Source: Sphingomonadales bacterium UBA658
GTDB lineage: Bacteria > Pseudomonadota > Alphaproteobacteria > Sphingomonadales > Sphingomonadaceae
DNA length: 5,983 nucleotides
Reading direction: 5' to 3'
NCBI GenBank assembly: GCA_002299195.1
Contig: DBOA01000178.1
Span: 1 to 5,983 of the forward strand
Position 1 is the stretch's first letter, and each line of letters starts with the position of its first letter. The notes beneath the pieces are model-generated. The model was not told the origin of the DNA. It did not search any database and saw nothing but the letters and a program-made list of their open reading frames with translations. A program made the translations under genes and the position numbers. Shown in pieces: positions 1 through 5,305 of this stretch.

Positions 1-680
1 TTTGGAAGGATGCCGAATATGGCGTCGTCGCGCCCGATACGGACGCGCGCAACAATGTGTGGGTCCGCGAAGGTGGCGACCTTATCAATGCAGGCAGGGT
101 GCTGGGATCGGGCGACAATATCGTCCTCGATAATGTCCGCGTCTATTTGCGCGCCAATGGCGGTTTGCGTCAGGTCATTACCGCGCCAAATGCCCGTTAT
201 GTGGGCAACGCATGGCTGCTTGAAAATGCGGAGACATTTGACGTCGCGACCACCGAACAGAAGAAGGTGAGCAATCTTACCATCGGCAAAGGCATTACGC
301 CCGATAGGTTCAACGTCCTCAAGGTCGATGGGGACAGCCTTGCCTTCTTGCCGTTGATGCGCGCCATTGACGATCTGCGCGCCGCCGGTCGCCGCACCGA
401 TAATCTTGAAGGCATTTTGTGGCACAAGCTGGCAGGGCCTTTGTCGACCTTGTTAATGCCCTTGCTGGCTGCGGTCGCCGCCTTTGGACTTGCCCGCTCG
501 GGCGCTTTGTTCGTGCGCGCGGTGCTGGGCATGGCGCTTGGCTTTACCTATTTCGTTGCGGATAACTTTGCCTTGGCGATGGGCAATCTGGGCGCCTATC
601 CGCCTTGGATTGCCGCATGGGGACCATTTCTGCTCTTTTTGCTTATCGGCGAAACGGTGCTTATCCGCACTGAAGAATAA
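1..680 (+). CDS. lptG: LptG, LPS export ABC transporter permease (3' part, start outside window)
   Basis: LptG pairs with LptF as the inner-membrane permease of the LptB2FGC exporter, which lifts lipopolysaccharide from the inner membrane towards the LptA bridge. The frame is open from base 3 (W-K-D-A-E-Y...) with no start in view, so the N-terminal membrane helices lie upstream of the window. Bases 3 to about 430 encode the end of the periplasmic beta-jellyroll domain, including 'NVWVREGG' and a run of short hydrophobic strands. Three membrane helices follow at about 438-494 ('GPLSTLLMPLLAAVAAFGLA'), 510-581 and 606-665, and the protein ends 'GETVLIRTEE'. This is the usual C-terminal half of LptG. 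A GTG at 57 is internal and should not be taken as the start. LptF is the main alternative because the two share a fold. The jellyroll opening and the position of the last three helices favour LptG. The stop codon lies inside an inverted repeat (660-694). Confidence 0.85.
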   Translation, partial: WKDAEYGVVAPDTDARNNVWVREGGDLINAGRVLGSGDNIVLDNVRVYLRANGGLRQVITAPNARYVGNAWLLENAETFDVATTEQKKVSNLTIGKGITPDRFNVLKVDGDSLAFLPLMRAIDDLRAAGRRTDNLEGILWHKLAGPLSTLLMPLLAAVAAFGLARSGALFVRAVLGMALGFTYFVADNFALAMGNLGAYPPWIAAWGPFLLFLLIGETVLIRTEE

Positions 681-694
681 GCCTTTCGGATAAG
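660..694 (+). repeat. Inverted repeat spanning the lptG stop codon
   Basis: CTTATCCG (660-667) and CGGATAAG (687-694) form a perfect 8-base inverted repeat around a 19-base loop that contains the lptG TAA. No T-run follows, so it is not a classical intrinsic terminator. It could be an mRNA-stabilising or attenuating stem between lptG and the gene at 734. Function is inferred only from position. Confidence 0.4.
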
Positions 695-733
695 GGTGCG
701 TTGGGCAAATAAAATGCGTTTCGGGAATTCACT

Positions 734-1885
734 ATGACAGACATCATCATTCGGCCGGTTGCAACCAAGGCAGACAAACGCGCCTTTATTGACCTGCCGT
801 TCCGGCTTTATGCCAATGATCCCAACTGGGTTCCCCCATTGAAGAGCGATGTGATGGCGACCATTACGCCCGGCAAGAACCCATGGTTCGAACATGGTGA
901 GGCGCAGCTTTTCCTCGCGGAAAAGGATGGAAAGGTTGTTGGCCGGATCTCTGCACATTTGGATTTTCTCGCACTGAAACAGCCGCCAGAACAAGGCATG
1001 GGCCCCGGCGTTGGCAATTGGGGATTTTTTGAGGCTGAAGATGAAGCCACCGGGAAATTGCTGATTTCGACCGCTGAAGATTGGCTGCGCAGCAAAAACA
1101 TGACGCGCTCGCTCGGGCCGCTTAGCCTGTCCATCTGGGAAGAACCCGGCGTGTTGATTGATGGCCATGACCATCCATCAACCGTGCTGATGGGCTATCA
1201 TAACGCCGCCTATGGCGGGTGGATTGAGGCAGCGGGCTACGCCGGCATCAAAGATCTGTATACCTATCAAATCCCGATTGATGTGCCGTTTCCTCCGCTG
1301 GTGGAGCGCATTGTGGCGTCGGGTGAACGCAACGAACGCATCGTCATTCGTAAAGTGAGCAAGGATAATTTTGACGCGGAAGCGGCGTTAATCCTGTCCA
1401 TATTGAACGACGCGTGGAGCGGGAATTGGGGCTTTGTCCCCATCACCGATGCCGAAGTCGCGCGCACCGGAAAGCAGTTAAAACCTATCGTCTTTAACGA
1501 CCTGATCCGGATTGCGGAGGTCGATGGCGAACCCGTCGCCTTCATGATGACATGGCCCGACATCAACGAAAAAATCGGTCAATTTGGGGGCAGCCTGTTC
1601 CCGTTCAACTGGGCGAAGCTTTTGTGGTGGCTGCGCGCGCCAAAGGTCAGCACAATGCGCGTGCCGTTGATGGGCGTGATGAAAAAACTGCAGTCAACTC
1701 GCATGGCAAGCCAATTGGCGTTCATGATGGTCTCGCTCATTCGCGACGCGTCCACCAGCAAATTTGGCGCAAGCTGCGGTGAATTCGGCTGGGTCCTTGA
1801 CGACAATGGCCCGATGCGTTCGGTGGGTGAGGCGATTAACGGCAAAATCAACAAGGTATACCGCATCTACGAAAAGCAGCTCTGA
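734..1885 (+). CDS. YghO / bacterial ceramide synthase-like acyltransferase (two GNAT-like halves)
   Basis: The 383-residue cytosolic protein has no signal peptide or membrane helix. The N-terminal half shows the family pattern: 'LYANDPNWVPPL' (about 25-36), 'NPWFEHGEAQLFLAEKDGKVVGRI' (about 49-72), 'FFEAEDE' and 'SLGPLSLSIWEEPGVLIDG'. The C-terminal half starts near residue 205 and carries 'ILNDAWSGNWGFVPIT' and 'IRIAEVDGEPVAFMMTWPDIN'. Both halves resemble degenerate GNAT N-acyltransferase folds. The family includes E. coli YghO and the Caulobacter bacterial ceramide synthase, which N-acylates 3-ketosphinganine. From memory, relatives are often mislabelled in databases with unrelated names such as dATP pyrophosphohydrolase. 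Nothing here resembles a Nudix or dNTPase motif. Family membership is well supported. Ceramide synthesis as the actual reaction is inference, since no serine palmitoyltransferase gene is in view. The gene starts 53 bases after lptG, and only a weak GGGA-type site precedes the ATG. Confidence 0.75.
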   Translation: MTDIIIRPVATKADKRAFIDLPFRLYANDPNWVPPLKSDVMATITPGKNPWFEHGEAQLFLAEKDGKVVGRISAHLDFLALKQPPEQGMGPGVGNWGFFEAEDEATGKLLISTAEDWLRSKNMTRSLGPLSLSIWEEPGVLIDGHDHPSTVLMGYHNAAYGGWIEAAGYAGIKDLYTYQIPIDVPFPPLVERIVASGERNERIVIRKVSKDNFDAEAALILSILNDAWSGNWGFVPITDAEVARTGKQLKPIVFNDLIRIAEVDGEPVAFMMTWPDINEKIGQFGGSLFPFNWAKLLWWLRAPKVSTMRVPLMGVMKKLQSTRMASQLAFMMVSLIRDASTSKFGASCGEFGWVLDDNGPMRSVGEAINGKINKVYRIYEKQL

Positions 1886-1909
1886 CGGCCTGCGCGGACA
1901 TATGCTGGC

Positions 1910-2470
1910 GTGACACGCATATATCGTCTTGATGCGCATTCCCGCGATATCGCCGCGGCCCTGTCCGCAGACCACGGTCCGGACCCATGGGGCGGCGGCG
2001 AGCCAAGGCCGGGCACATTTGCGCCGGTCGTCGTCCGATCATCCAAAACGGCACGGCGCTTTATCCGCCCGATGGTGTGGGGCTATCCCGCGCCCAACAG
2101 CCTGACGCCGGCGGGCGATGTGCAATGGGTGACGTCGGTGCGCAATGTGACGAGTCCGTTTTGGATCGGCAATTTGCGGCACACCGAATTGCGTTGCCTC
2201 GTTCCGGCGACGTCGATTGGCAACCAGCCACCGGCACACCCCGACAGCGACCCAGCATCGGTCTGCGCGATGGCGGGCATTTGGCGGGACCTGACGGATA
2301 TGCCGATCTTTGCGATCATCACTGTTGATGATGCCACGGACCCGGCAAAAAAGCGCAGCAGGCCGCTCATCCTGAACAGCGCGCAGCAGCAAATCTGGCT
2401 GACGGCGGATTGGAAAGCGGCATCTCGTCTGGTCCAGCCTGCGCAAAAGGAACCCACGTCATGTGCGTAG
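1910..2470 (+). CDS. Degenerate SRAP-family (HMCES/YedK-like) protein lacking catalytic residues
   Basis: SRAP proteins (YedK, HMCES) crosslink to abasic sites in single-stranded DNA through Cys2 exposed after Met removal. Landmarks of the alphaproteobacterial subtype are clear in these 186 residues: 'RFIRPMVWGYPAP' (50-62), 'VTSVRNVTSPFW' (74-85), 'RCLVPATS' (95-102), 'AMAGIWRD' (120-127) and 'RPLILNSAQQQIWL' (151-164). The N-terminus reads M-T-R-I-Y-R-L where the family has M-C-N-L-Y-R, so Cys2 is Thr. The usual Glu after 'RCLVP' aligns with Asn105, and the usual His aligns with Lys147. Asn79 and Arg78 of the DNA-binding site remain. GTG at 1910 is the only start: the frame has a stop at 1883 and no ATG after it, so no 'MC' start is hidden upstream. 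The stop overlaps the next gene. It is probably a non-crosslinking homologue, and its role is unknown. Confidence 0.75.
   Translation: MTRIYRLDAHSRDIAAALSADHGPDPWGGGEPRPGTFAPVVVRSSKTARRFIRPMVWGYPAPNSLTPAGDVQWVTSVRNVTSPFWIGNLRHTELRCLVPATSIGNQPPAHPDSDPASVCAMAGIWRDLTDMPIFAIITVDDATDPAKKRSRPLILNSAQQQIWLTADWKAASRLVQPAQKEPTSCA
2445..2451 (+). promoter_or_regulatory. Ribosome-binding site that fixes the TANGO2 start at 2461
   Basis: AAAAGGA lies inside the end of the SRAP gene, 9 bases before the ATG at 2461. It supports 2461, which gives the family-typical M-C-V-V start, over an in-frame ATG at 2410 that would add 17 non-conserved residues. Confidence 0.65.
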
Positions 2471-3165
2471 TATCCATCGCGTGGGAGGCGCATCCACGTT
2501 GGAAACTTATCGCCATTGGCAACCGCGATGAATTTCACGACCGCGAGTCTGACGCGCTCAGTTCATGGGCGGACACGCCGTCGATATTGGCGGGGCGCGA
2601 TTTGCTGTCGGGCGGCACATGGATGGGGGTGCATACCGATGGCCGCTTTGGGGTCGTGACGAACAAACGCAACCCCGATGGCCCCGACCCGACCAAAAAG
2701 TCGCGGGGGGCGCTGGTGACTGATTGGCTGTCTGGCGGGGTGCTGCCGAGCGCTGTGGAGACATTTAGCCCGTTCAATCTGGTGCTGGCCGACAGGGATG
2801 GTCTGACGCATATCGCGAACCGGCCCCGCGCGGTGCAGGAGAGATGGCCCGGCGGCATATATGGATTGTCCAATGCCGAGACGGGCGCGCCATGGCCGCG
2901 CAAGGACCGGTTGAACCGCGCGCTCACAGAATGGTTTGCCGCCGAAGGGGACAATCCGGTCGACCTGTTCGACGTGCTTTTGGATGATCAAAGCCCGGCA
3001 TCGGGCGATCCGCCGATCTTCATCCGCAACGATATTTACGGAACGCGTTGTAGCACGCTGGTTGCGGTGGATGGCGACGGCGGCGGGTGCATCATGGAAC
3101 GGCGCTTTGACCGCGATGGCAATTTCGCGCGCGAAAGCCGTTTCACATTTGATTGGCCAGTTTAA
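2461..3165 (+). CDS. TANGO2/NRDE family protein
   Basis: The 234-residue protein belongs to the NRDE family, whose human member is TANGO2. The order of motifs is typical: M-C-V-V with Cys2, 'GNRDEFHDR' (20-28, the defining N-R-D-E), 'SWADTPSILAGRDLLSGGTWMG' (35-56), 'FGVVTN' (63-68), 'PFNLVLADRDG' (104-114), 'YGLSNA' (134-139) and 'YGTRCSTLV' (193-201). The length is complete for the bacterial family. No signal peptide or membrane helix is seen, so it is probably cytosolic. The biochemical role in bacteria is not settled. Work on eukaryotic members proposes haem trafficking or acyl-CoA/lipid handling, so no reaction is assigned here. The start at 2461 is chosen from the conserved N-terminus and the AAGGA site. 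The ATG overlaps the upstream SRAP stop by 10 bases in a different frame, which suggests translational coupling. The TAA overlaps the end of the convergent microprotein gene by 4 bases. Confidence 0.85.
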   Translation: MCVVSIAWEAHPRWKLIAIGNRDEFHDRESDALSSWADTPSILAGRDLLSGGTWMGVHTDGRFGVVTNKRNPDGPDPTKKSRGALVTDWLSGGVLPSAVETFSPFNLVLADRDGLTHIANRPRAVQERWPGGIYGLSNAETGAPWPRKDRLNRALTEWFAAEGDNPVDLFDVLLDDQSPASGDPPIFIRNDIYGTRCSTLVAVDGDGGGCIMERRFDRDGNFARESRFTFDWPV

Positions 3166-3266
3166 CGCGTGATGGCTTCGCCGATAGAGGCGTAGATCAT
3201 CACCACGGCAAAAGATGCGATCATGCCGATGAACAAGGCGACGGCGGGAATTTGAAAAACGTCCAT
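3162..3266 (-). CDS. 34-residue single-pass membrane microprotein
   Basis: A short frame runs from ATG (3266-3264) to TAA (3164-3162) and encodes M-D-V-F-Q-I, then a hydrophobic stretch at residues 7-26 (P-A-V-A-L-F-I-G-M-I-A-S-F-A-V-V-M-I-Y-A), then S-I-G-E-A-I-T-R. This is one membrane helix with very short tails. The single acidic residue before the helix and the basic C-terminal Arg leave the orientation ambiguous. A near-ideal AAGGAG site (3278-3273) lies 6 bases before the start, which is the main reason to believe the gene. It follows the DUF952 gene by 46 bases on the same strand, and its last 4 bases overlap the TANGO2 stop. I do not recognise a family. It is similar in size to small accessory subunits of membrane complexes such as CydX or KdpF, but no partner gene is next to it. 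Function is unknown. Confidence 0.6.
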   Translation of the reverse strand: MDVFQIPAVALFIGMIASFAVVMIYASIGEAITR

Positions 3267-3270
3267 ATCA

Positions 3271-3291
3271 GGCTCCTTCGTTGAGGAAGCC
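3271..3291 (-). promoter_or_regulatory. Stem-loop containing the microprotein ribosome-binding site
   Basis: In the mRNA sense, GGCTTCCTC (3291-3283), loop AAC (3282-3280) and GAAGGAGCC (3279-3271) can pair over nine positions with one U-G wobble and one C-A mismatch. The AAGGAG ribosome-binding site lies entirely in the 3' arm. Folding would hide it from the ribosome, so translation of the 34-residue protein could depend on temperature, an RNA or protein partner, or upstream translation. This is a prediction from base pairing only. Confidence 0.4.
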
Positions 3292-3312
3292 ACTATGCAC
3301 CGCGCAATCAGG

Positions 3313-3639
3313 TCATGCTTTGATCTGGATCAAATGGCCGACAATCGCGCCCATCGGCAACGGCCCATAAATATGCGGGAACAGCGCACCGCCGCGCGAT
3401 TCCTCCCATAGGATGGTCTCACCCAGATAGGCCAAGTTCACTTCGGCAATGACAAGGCCGTCTTGTCCGGCAAAATGCTTGTCGAGCGTGCCCTGCAGCT
3501 GATCCTGCGCCGACAAATGAATATAGCCATCGGCCAGATCGACAGGTGCGCCGTGAAAGACGCCGTCGGCTTCAAACTGCGTCCATTGCGCGGCGGTGAA
3601 TATTTTGAAGGCGGTATCGGGATGGCTATGTTCGGACAT
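3313..3639 (-). CDS. DUF952 family protein
   Basis: The 108-residue soluble protein matches the DUF952 pattern: an N-terminal 'FKIFTAAQWTQFEADG' (11-26), 'DGYIHLSAQDQL' (37-48), an acidic/hydrophobic middle 'GLVIAEVNLAYLG' (61-73), and the C-terminal signature 'LWEESRGGALFPHIYGPLP' (77-95). The pattern of an invariant 'GfIHlS' followed by 'FPHiYGpL' is diagnostic. The family is, as I recall, grouped structurally with ADP-ribosyltransferase-like folds, but no reaction is established and none is claimed here. The length is normal and the protein looks complete. The start is ATG at 3639, preceded by no convincing ribosome-binding site. A run of nine C on the coding strand (3669-3661) lies 21 bases upstream of the start codon. 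It lies 70 bases after the YdcH-like gene and 46 bases before the microprotein gene, all on the same strand, so co-transcription is plausible. Confidence 0.8.
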   Translation of the reverse strand: MSEHSHPDTAFKIFTAAQWTQFEADGVFHGAPVDLADGYIHLSAQDQLQGTLDKHFAGQDGLVIAEVNLAYLGETILWEESRGGALFPHIYGPLPMGAIVGHLIQIKA

Positions 3640-3660
3640 GCCCAGCCCATGCCGAAAAGC

Positions 3661-3669
3661 GGGGGGGGG
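3661..3669. repeat. Homopolymer run of nine G (nine C on the DUF952 coding strand)
   Basis: Nine consecutive G lie between the YdcH-like and DUF952 genes, in the untranslated leader of the DUF952 gene. Tracts of this length can slip during replication and are also common sites of sequencing length error. Confidence 0.9.
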
Positions 3670-3709
3670 CGCAAGCGGTGCATAGGAAGCCGGCCCACCC
3701 GCGCGCCGA

Positions 3710-3955
3710 CTATGCCGACACGTTTTTGACCATCACCGCGACCTGATCCAGGATCGAAAGCCGCTCTTTCTTCAACGCCTCTGTCCGGTCGTCGGACGCC
3801 GGTTCAATCCCGCTGTCGATCCGGTGAATTTCGCGGTTCACATCATGATATTGCGCCGCAAGCTTGCCGAAATGTTCATTGCCGATTTTCAGCGCGTGCA
3901 AGGCGTCGGCGGCGTCGGGGAATTCGGCATGGAGATCATGGGGGGTATGCGACAT
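3710..3955 (-). CDS. YdcH-like DUF465 family protein
   Basis: The 81-residue, highly charged helical protein matches the DUF465/YdcH family: small proteins of about 70-80 residues rich in Leu, Glu, Lys and His, predicted to form a helical hairpin or short coiled coil. Visible pieces are 'HALKIGNEHFGKLAAQYHDVNREIHRIDSG' (20-49) and 'RTEALKKERLSILDQVAVMV' (57-76). The second has the LKKERLxxxD pattern that marks the family. The molecular role is unknown. There is no membrane segment or signal peptide. The start ATG at 3955 has a good AAAAGGAA site at 3971-3964, 8 bases upstream. The gene is the first after the 242-base nrdB spacer and may have its own promoter there, but I could not identify a convincing -35/-10 pair. 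Confidence 0.8.
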   Translation of the reverse strand: MSHTPHDLHAEFPDAADALHALKIGNEHFGKLAAQYHDVNREIHRIDSGIEPASDDRTEALKKERLSILDQVAVMVKNVSA

Positions 3956-4080
3956 GGCTATGGTTCCTTTTCAAACGGGATAACACGCGCGTGGCCGAAA
4001 TGGGCCCGCCCCGCATTGCGCCAGATCAAAGATTGCCGCGCGGCGCAGCGCCCCCGCCCTAATCGCGCGCACGACTTTTG

Positions 4081-4106
4081 AGCGATCGGCGTCGGGCGCC
4101 GTCGCT
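4081..4106 (-). terminator. Strong stem-loop downstream of nrdB, possible terminator
   Basis: AGCGA-T-CGGCG (4081-4091), loop TCGGG (4092-4096) and CGCCG-TCGCT (4097-4106) form a 10-base-pair stem with one bulged base. It is the strongest hairpin in the spacer. Read leftward it is followed by CAAAAG rather than a T-run, so factor-independent termination is uncertain. RNA 3'-end stabilisation is an alternative. Confidence 0.4.
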
Positions 4107-4143
4107 TCGTTTATGTCTATCTATGGAATTTATGGGTCGCGTG

Positions 4144-4178
4144 CGTCAGGTGGAAACGGCGTGGTCTCCATCCTGACG
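4144..4178 (-). terminator. Imperfect stem-loop just after the nrdB stop
   Basis: CGTCAGGTGGA (4144-4154) pairs with TCCA-T-CCTGACG (4167-4178), a 7+4 stem with one bulged base around a 12-base loop. It starts 19 bases after the nrdB stop, where a terminator or 3'-protective stem would be expected. No T-run follows on the - strand. Confidence 0.4.
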
Positions 4179-4197
4179 ACAGGCGACGGGGGGCGGA

Positions 4198-5250
4198 TTA
4201 TTCCGCGGCGACCCCGGCTTGTTCGAACATATCGACGCCGTCATTTTCGGCGATCGGTTCAATGCCGATGATCTTTTTCTTACGATTGTCAAAGCTGTCC
4301 CACACTTGGCCCCAATCGCCGCGTGTTGACGCCTTGCTGTACTCGGTCGCGCGGGTTTCGAAGAAGTTGGCGTGCTCGACGCCGTTCAACAATGGCGCGA
4401 GCCATGGCAGCGGGTGGTCTTCGACCATGTAAATTGCGGGCAGGCCCAGCTGGCCCAAACGCCAATCGGCGATGTAGCGGATGTAGCGTTTGATTTCCTT
4501 GGCGGTCATGCCGGGGACAGGGCCCATTTCGAACGCAAGGTCGATGAACGCGTCTTCCAAACGGACAACCTTTTGGCAGCAATCGATAATGTCTTCCTTC
4601 ACCGACTTGGTGAGGCAACCGCGCTCTGCACAAAATGCGTGGAACAGCTTGGTAATGCCTTCGCAGTGCAGCGATTCGTCGCGGACTGACCAGGATACGA
4701 TTTGCCCCATGCCCTTCATCTTGTTGAAGCGCGGGAAGTTCATCAGCATCGCGAAGGATGCGAACAGTTGCAGCCCTTCGGTAAAGCCGCCGAACATGGC
4801 CAATGTGCGGGCAATGTCTTCGTCGGTGTCGACGCCGAATTGGTGGATATAATCGACCTTCGCCGCCATTTCTTCATATTCGAGGAAGGCCGAATATTCG
4901 GACTCGGGCATGCCGATGGTGTCCAGCAAGTGGCTATATGCCGCGACGTGGACGGTTTCCATGTTGGAAAACGCGGTCAGCATCATCTTCACTTCGGTCG
5001 GTTTGAACACGCGGCCGTAATTTTCGTGGTAGCAATTCTGCACCTCGATATCGGCTTGGGTGAAGAAGCGGAAGATTTGTGTGAGCAGGTTGCGTTCGTG
5101 GTCCGAAAGCTTCTGCGCCCAATCGCGGCAATCTTCGCCCAGGGGCACTTCTTCGGGCAGCCAATGGATCTGCTGTTGGCGTTTCCAAAAGTCATAGGCC
5201 CAAGGATATTCAAAAGGCTTGTAGCTATTGCGTGCTTGTAACAATGACAT
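4198..5250 (-). CDS. nrdB: Class Ia ribonucleotide reductase, beta (R2, radical-generating) subunit
   Basis: NrdB holds the diiron-tyrosyl radical cofactor used by NrdA to reduce ribonucleoside diphosphates to deoxyribonucleotides for DNA synthesis. The 350-residue ferritin-like helical protein is complete. By comparison with E. coli R2 the metal ligands are Asp67 ('QADIEV'), Glu98 and His101 ('METVH'), Glu158 ('FTEG'), Glu192 and His195 ('DESLH'). The radical Tyr is Tyr105, seven residues after Glu98. Trp30 ('HWLPEEV') and Tyr304 ('RATEYSKAS') fit the electron-transfer residues Trp48 and Tyr356. A phenylalanine or other residue at the radical site, as in class Ic, is therefore excluded. The C-terminal tail after Tyr304 is about 46 residues against about 20 in E. 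coli and ends 'VDMFEQAGVAAE'. The start ATG has AAGGA (5262-5258) 7 bases upstream. It lies 55 bases after nrdA on the same strand, the usual nrdAB operon. Confidence 0.95.
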   Translation of the reverse strand: MSLLQARNSYKPFEYPWAYDFWKRQQQIHWLPEEVPLGEDCRDWAQKLSDHERNLLTQIFRFFTQADIEVQNCYHENYGRVFKPTEVKMMLTAFSNMETVHVAAYSHLLDTIGMPESEYSAFLEYEEMAAKVDYIHQFGVDTDEDIARTLAMFGGFTEGLQLFASFAMLMNFPRFNKMKGMGQIVSWSVRDESLHCEGITKLFHAFCAERGCLTKSVKEDIIDCCQKVVRLEDAFIDLAFEMGPVPGMTAKEIKRYIRYIADWRLGQLGLPAIYMVEDHPLPWLAPLLNGVEHANFFETRATEYSKASTRGDWGQVWDSFDNRKKKIIGIEPIAENDGVDMFEQAGVAAE

Positions 5251-5305
5251 GTCGGTTTCCTTGGGTCTTTAACTGTTCAATACGGTCGGTCGTGTCCCTT
5301 TTGCC

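Larger units (their letters stand above)
3956..4197. other. Spacer between nrdB and the YdcH-like gene
   Basis: These 242 bases contain no supported gene on either strand. They hold two stem-loops (4081-4106 and 4144-4178) that probably mark the end of the nrdAB transcript, and presumably a promoter for the YdcH-like gene. The part from about 3985 to 4080 is very GC-rich with scattered short palindromes and no motif I recognise. A + strand frame from 4113 reads antisense into nrdB and has no supporting features. Confidence 0.5.

Noticed and set aside
596..1174. 192-codon - strand frame opposite lptG and the acyltransferase gene
   Set aside because: It spans the ends of two real + strand genes and encodes no recognisable domain, so it is a composition artefact.
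2410..2460. Longer TANGO2 start at ATG 2410
   Set aside because: The extra 17 residues lie within SRAP coding sequence and are unlike the family. The conserved Met-Cys-Val-Val start at 2461 has its own ribosome-binding site.
2039..2991. Several - strand frames of 135-151 codons opposite the SRAP and TANGO2 genes
   Set aside because: They are antisense to two clearly recognised proteins, have Arg/Pro/Ser-rich products typical of shadow frames in GC-rich DNA, and lack start signals.
3271..3291. Stem-loop read as a terminator for the convergent TANGO2 transcript
   Set aside because: It has imperfect pairing and no T-run on the + strand. Its overlap with the microprotein ribosome-binding site makes a translational role the better explanation.
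4113..4276. A + strand frame of about 54 codons starting in the nrdB spacer
   Set aside because: It runs antisense into nrdB, has no ribosome-binding site, and ends in an Arg-rich low-complexity product.
4198..4338. Apparent loss of the essential electron-transfer tyrosine (E. coli Tyr356) because the NrdB tail has no Tyr
   Set aside because: Aligning 'HPLPWL...FFETRATEYSKAS' with the E. coli 'NPIPWI...EVEVSSYLVG' places Tyr304 at the Tyr356 position, so the pathway is intact.
4702..5241. Long + strand frame of 179 codons opposite nrdB
   Set aside because: It is a shadow of the well-conserved nrdB gene. Its His/Val/Gly-rich product matches no family and it has no ribosome-binding site.
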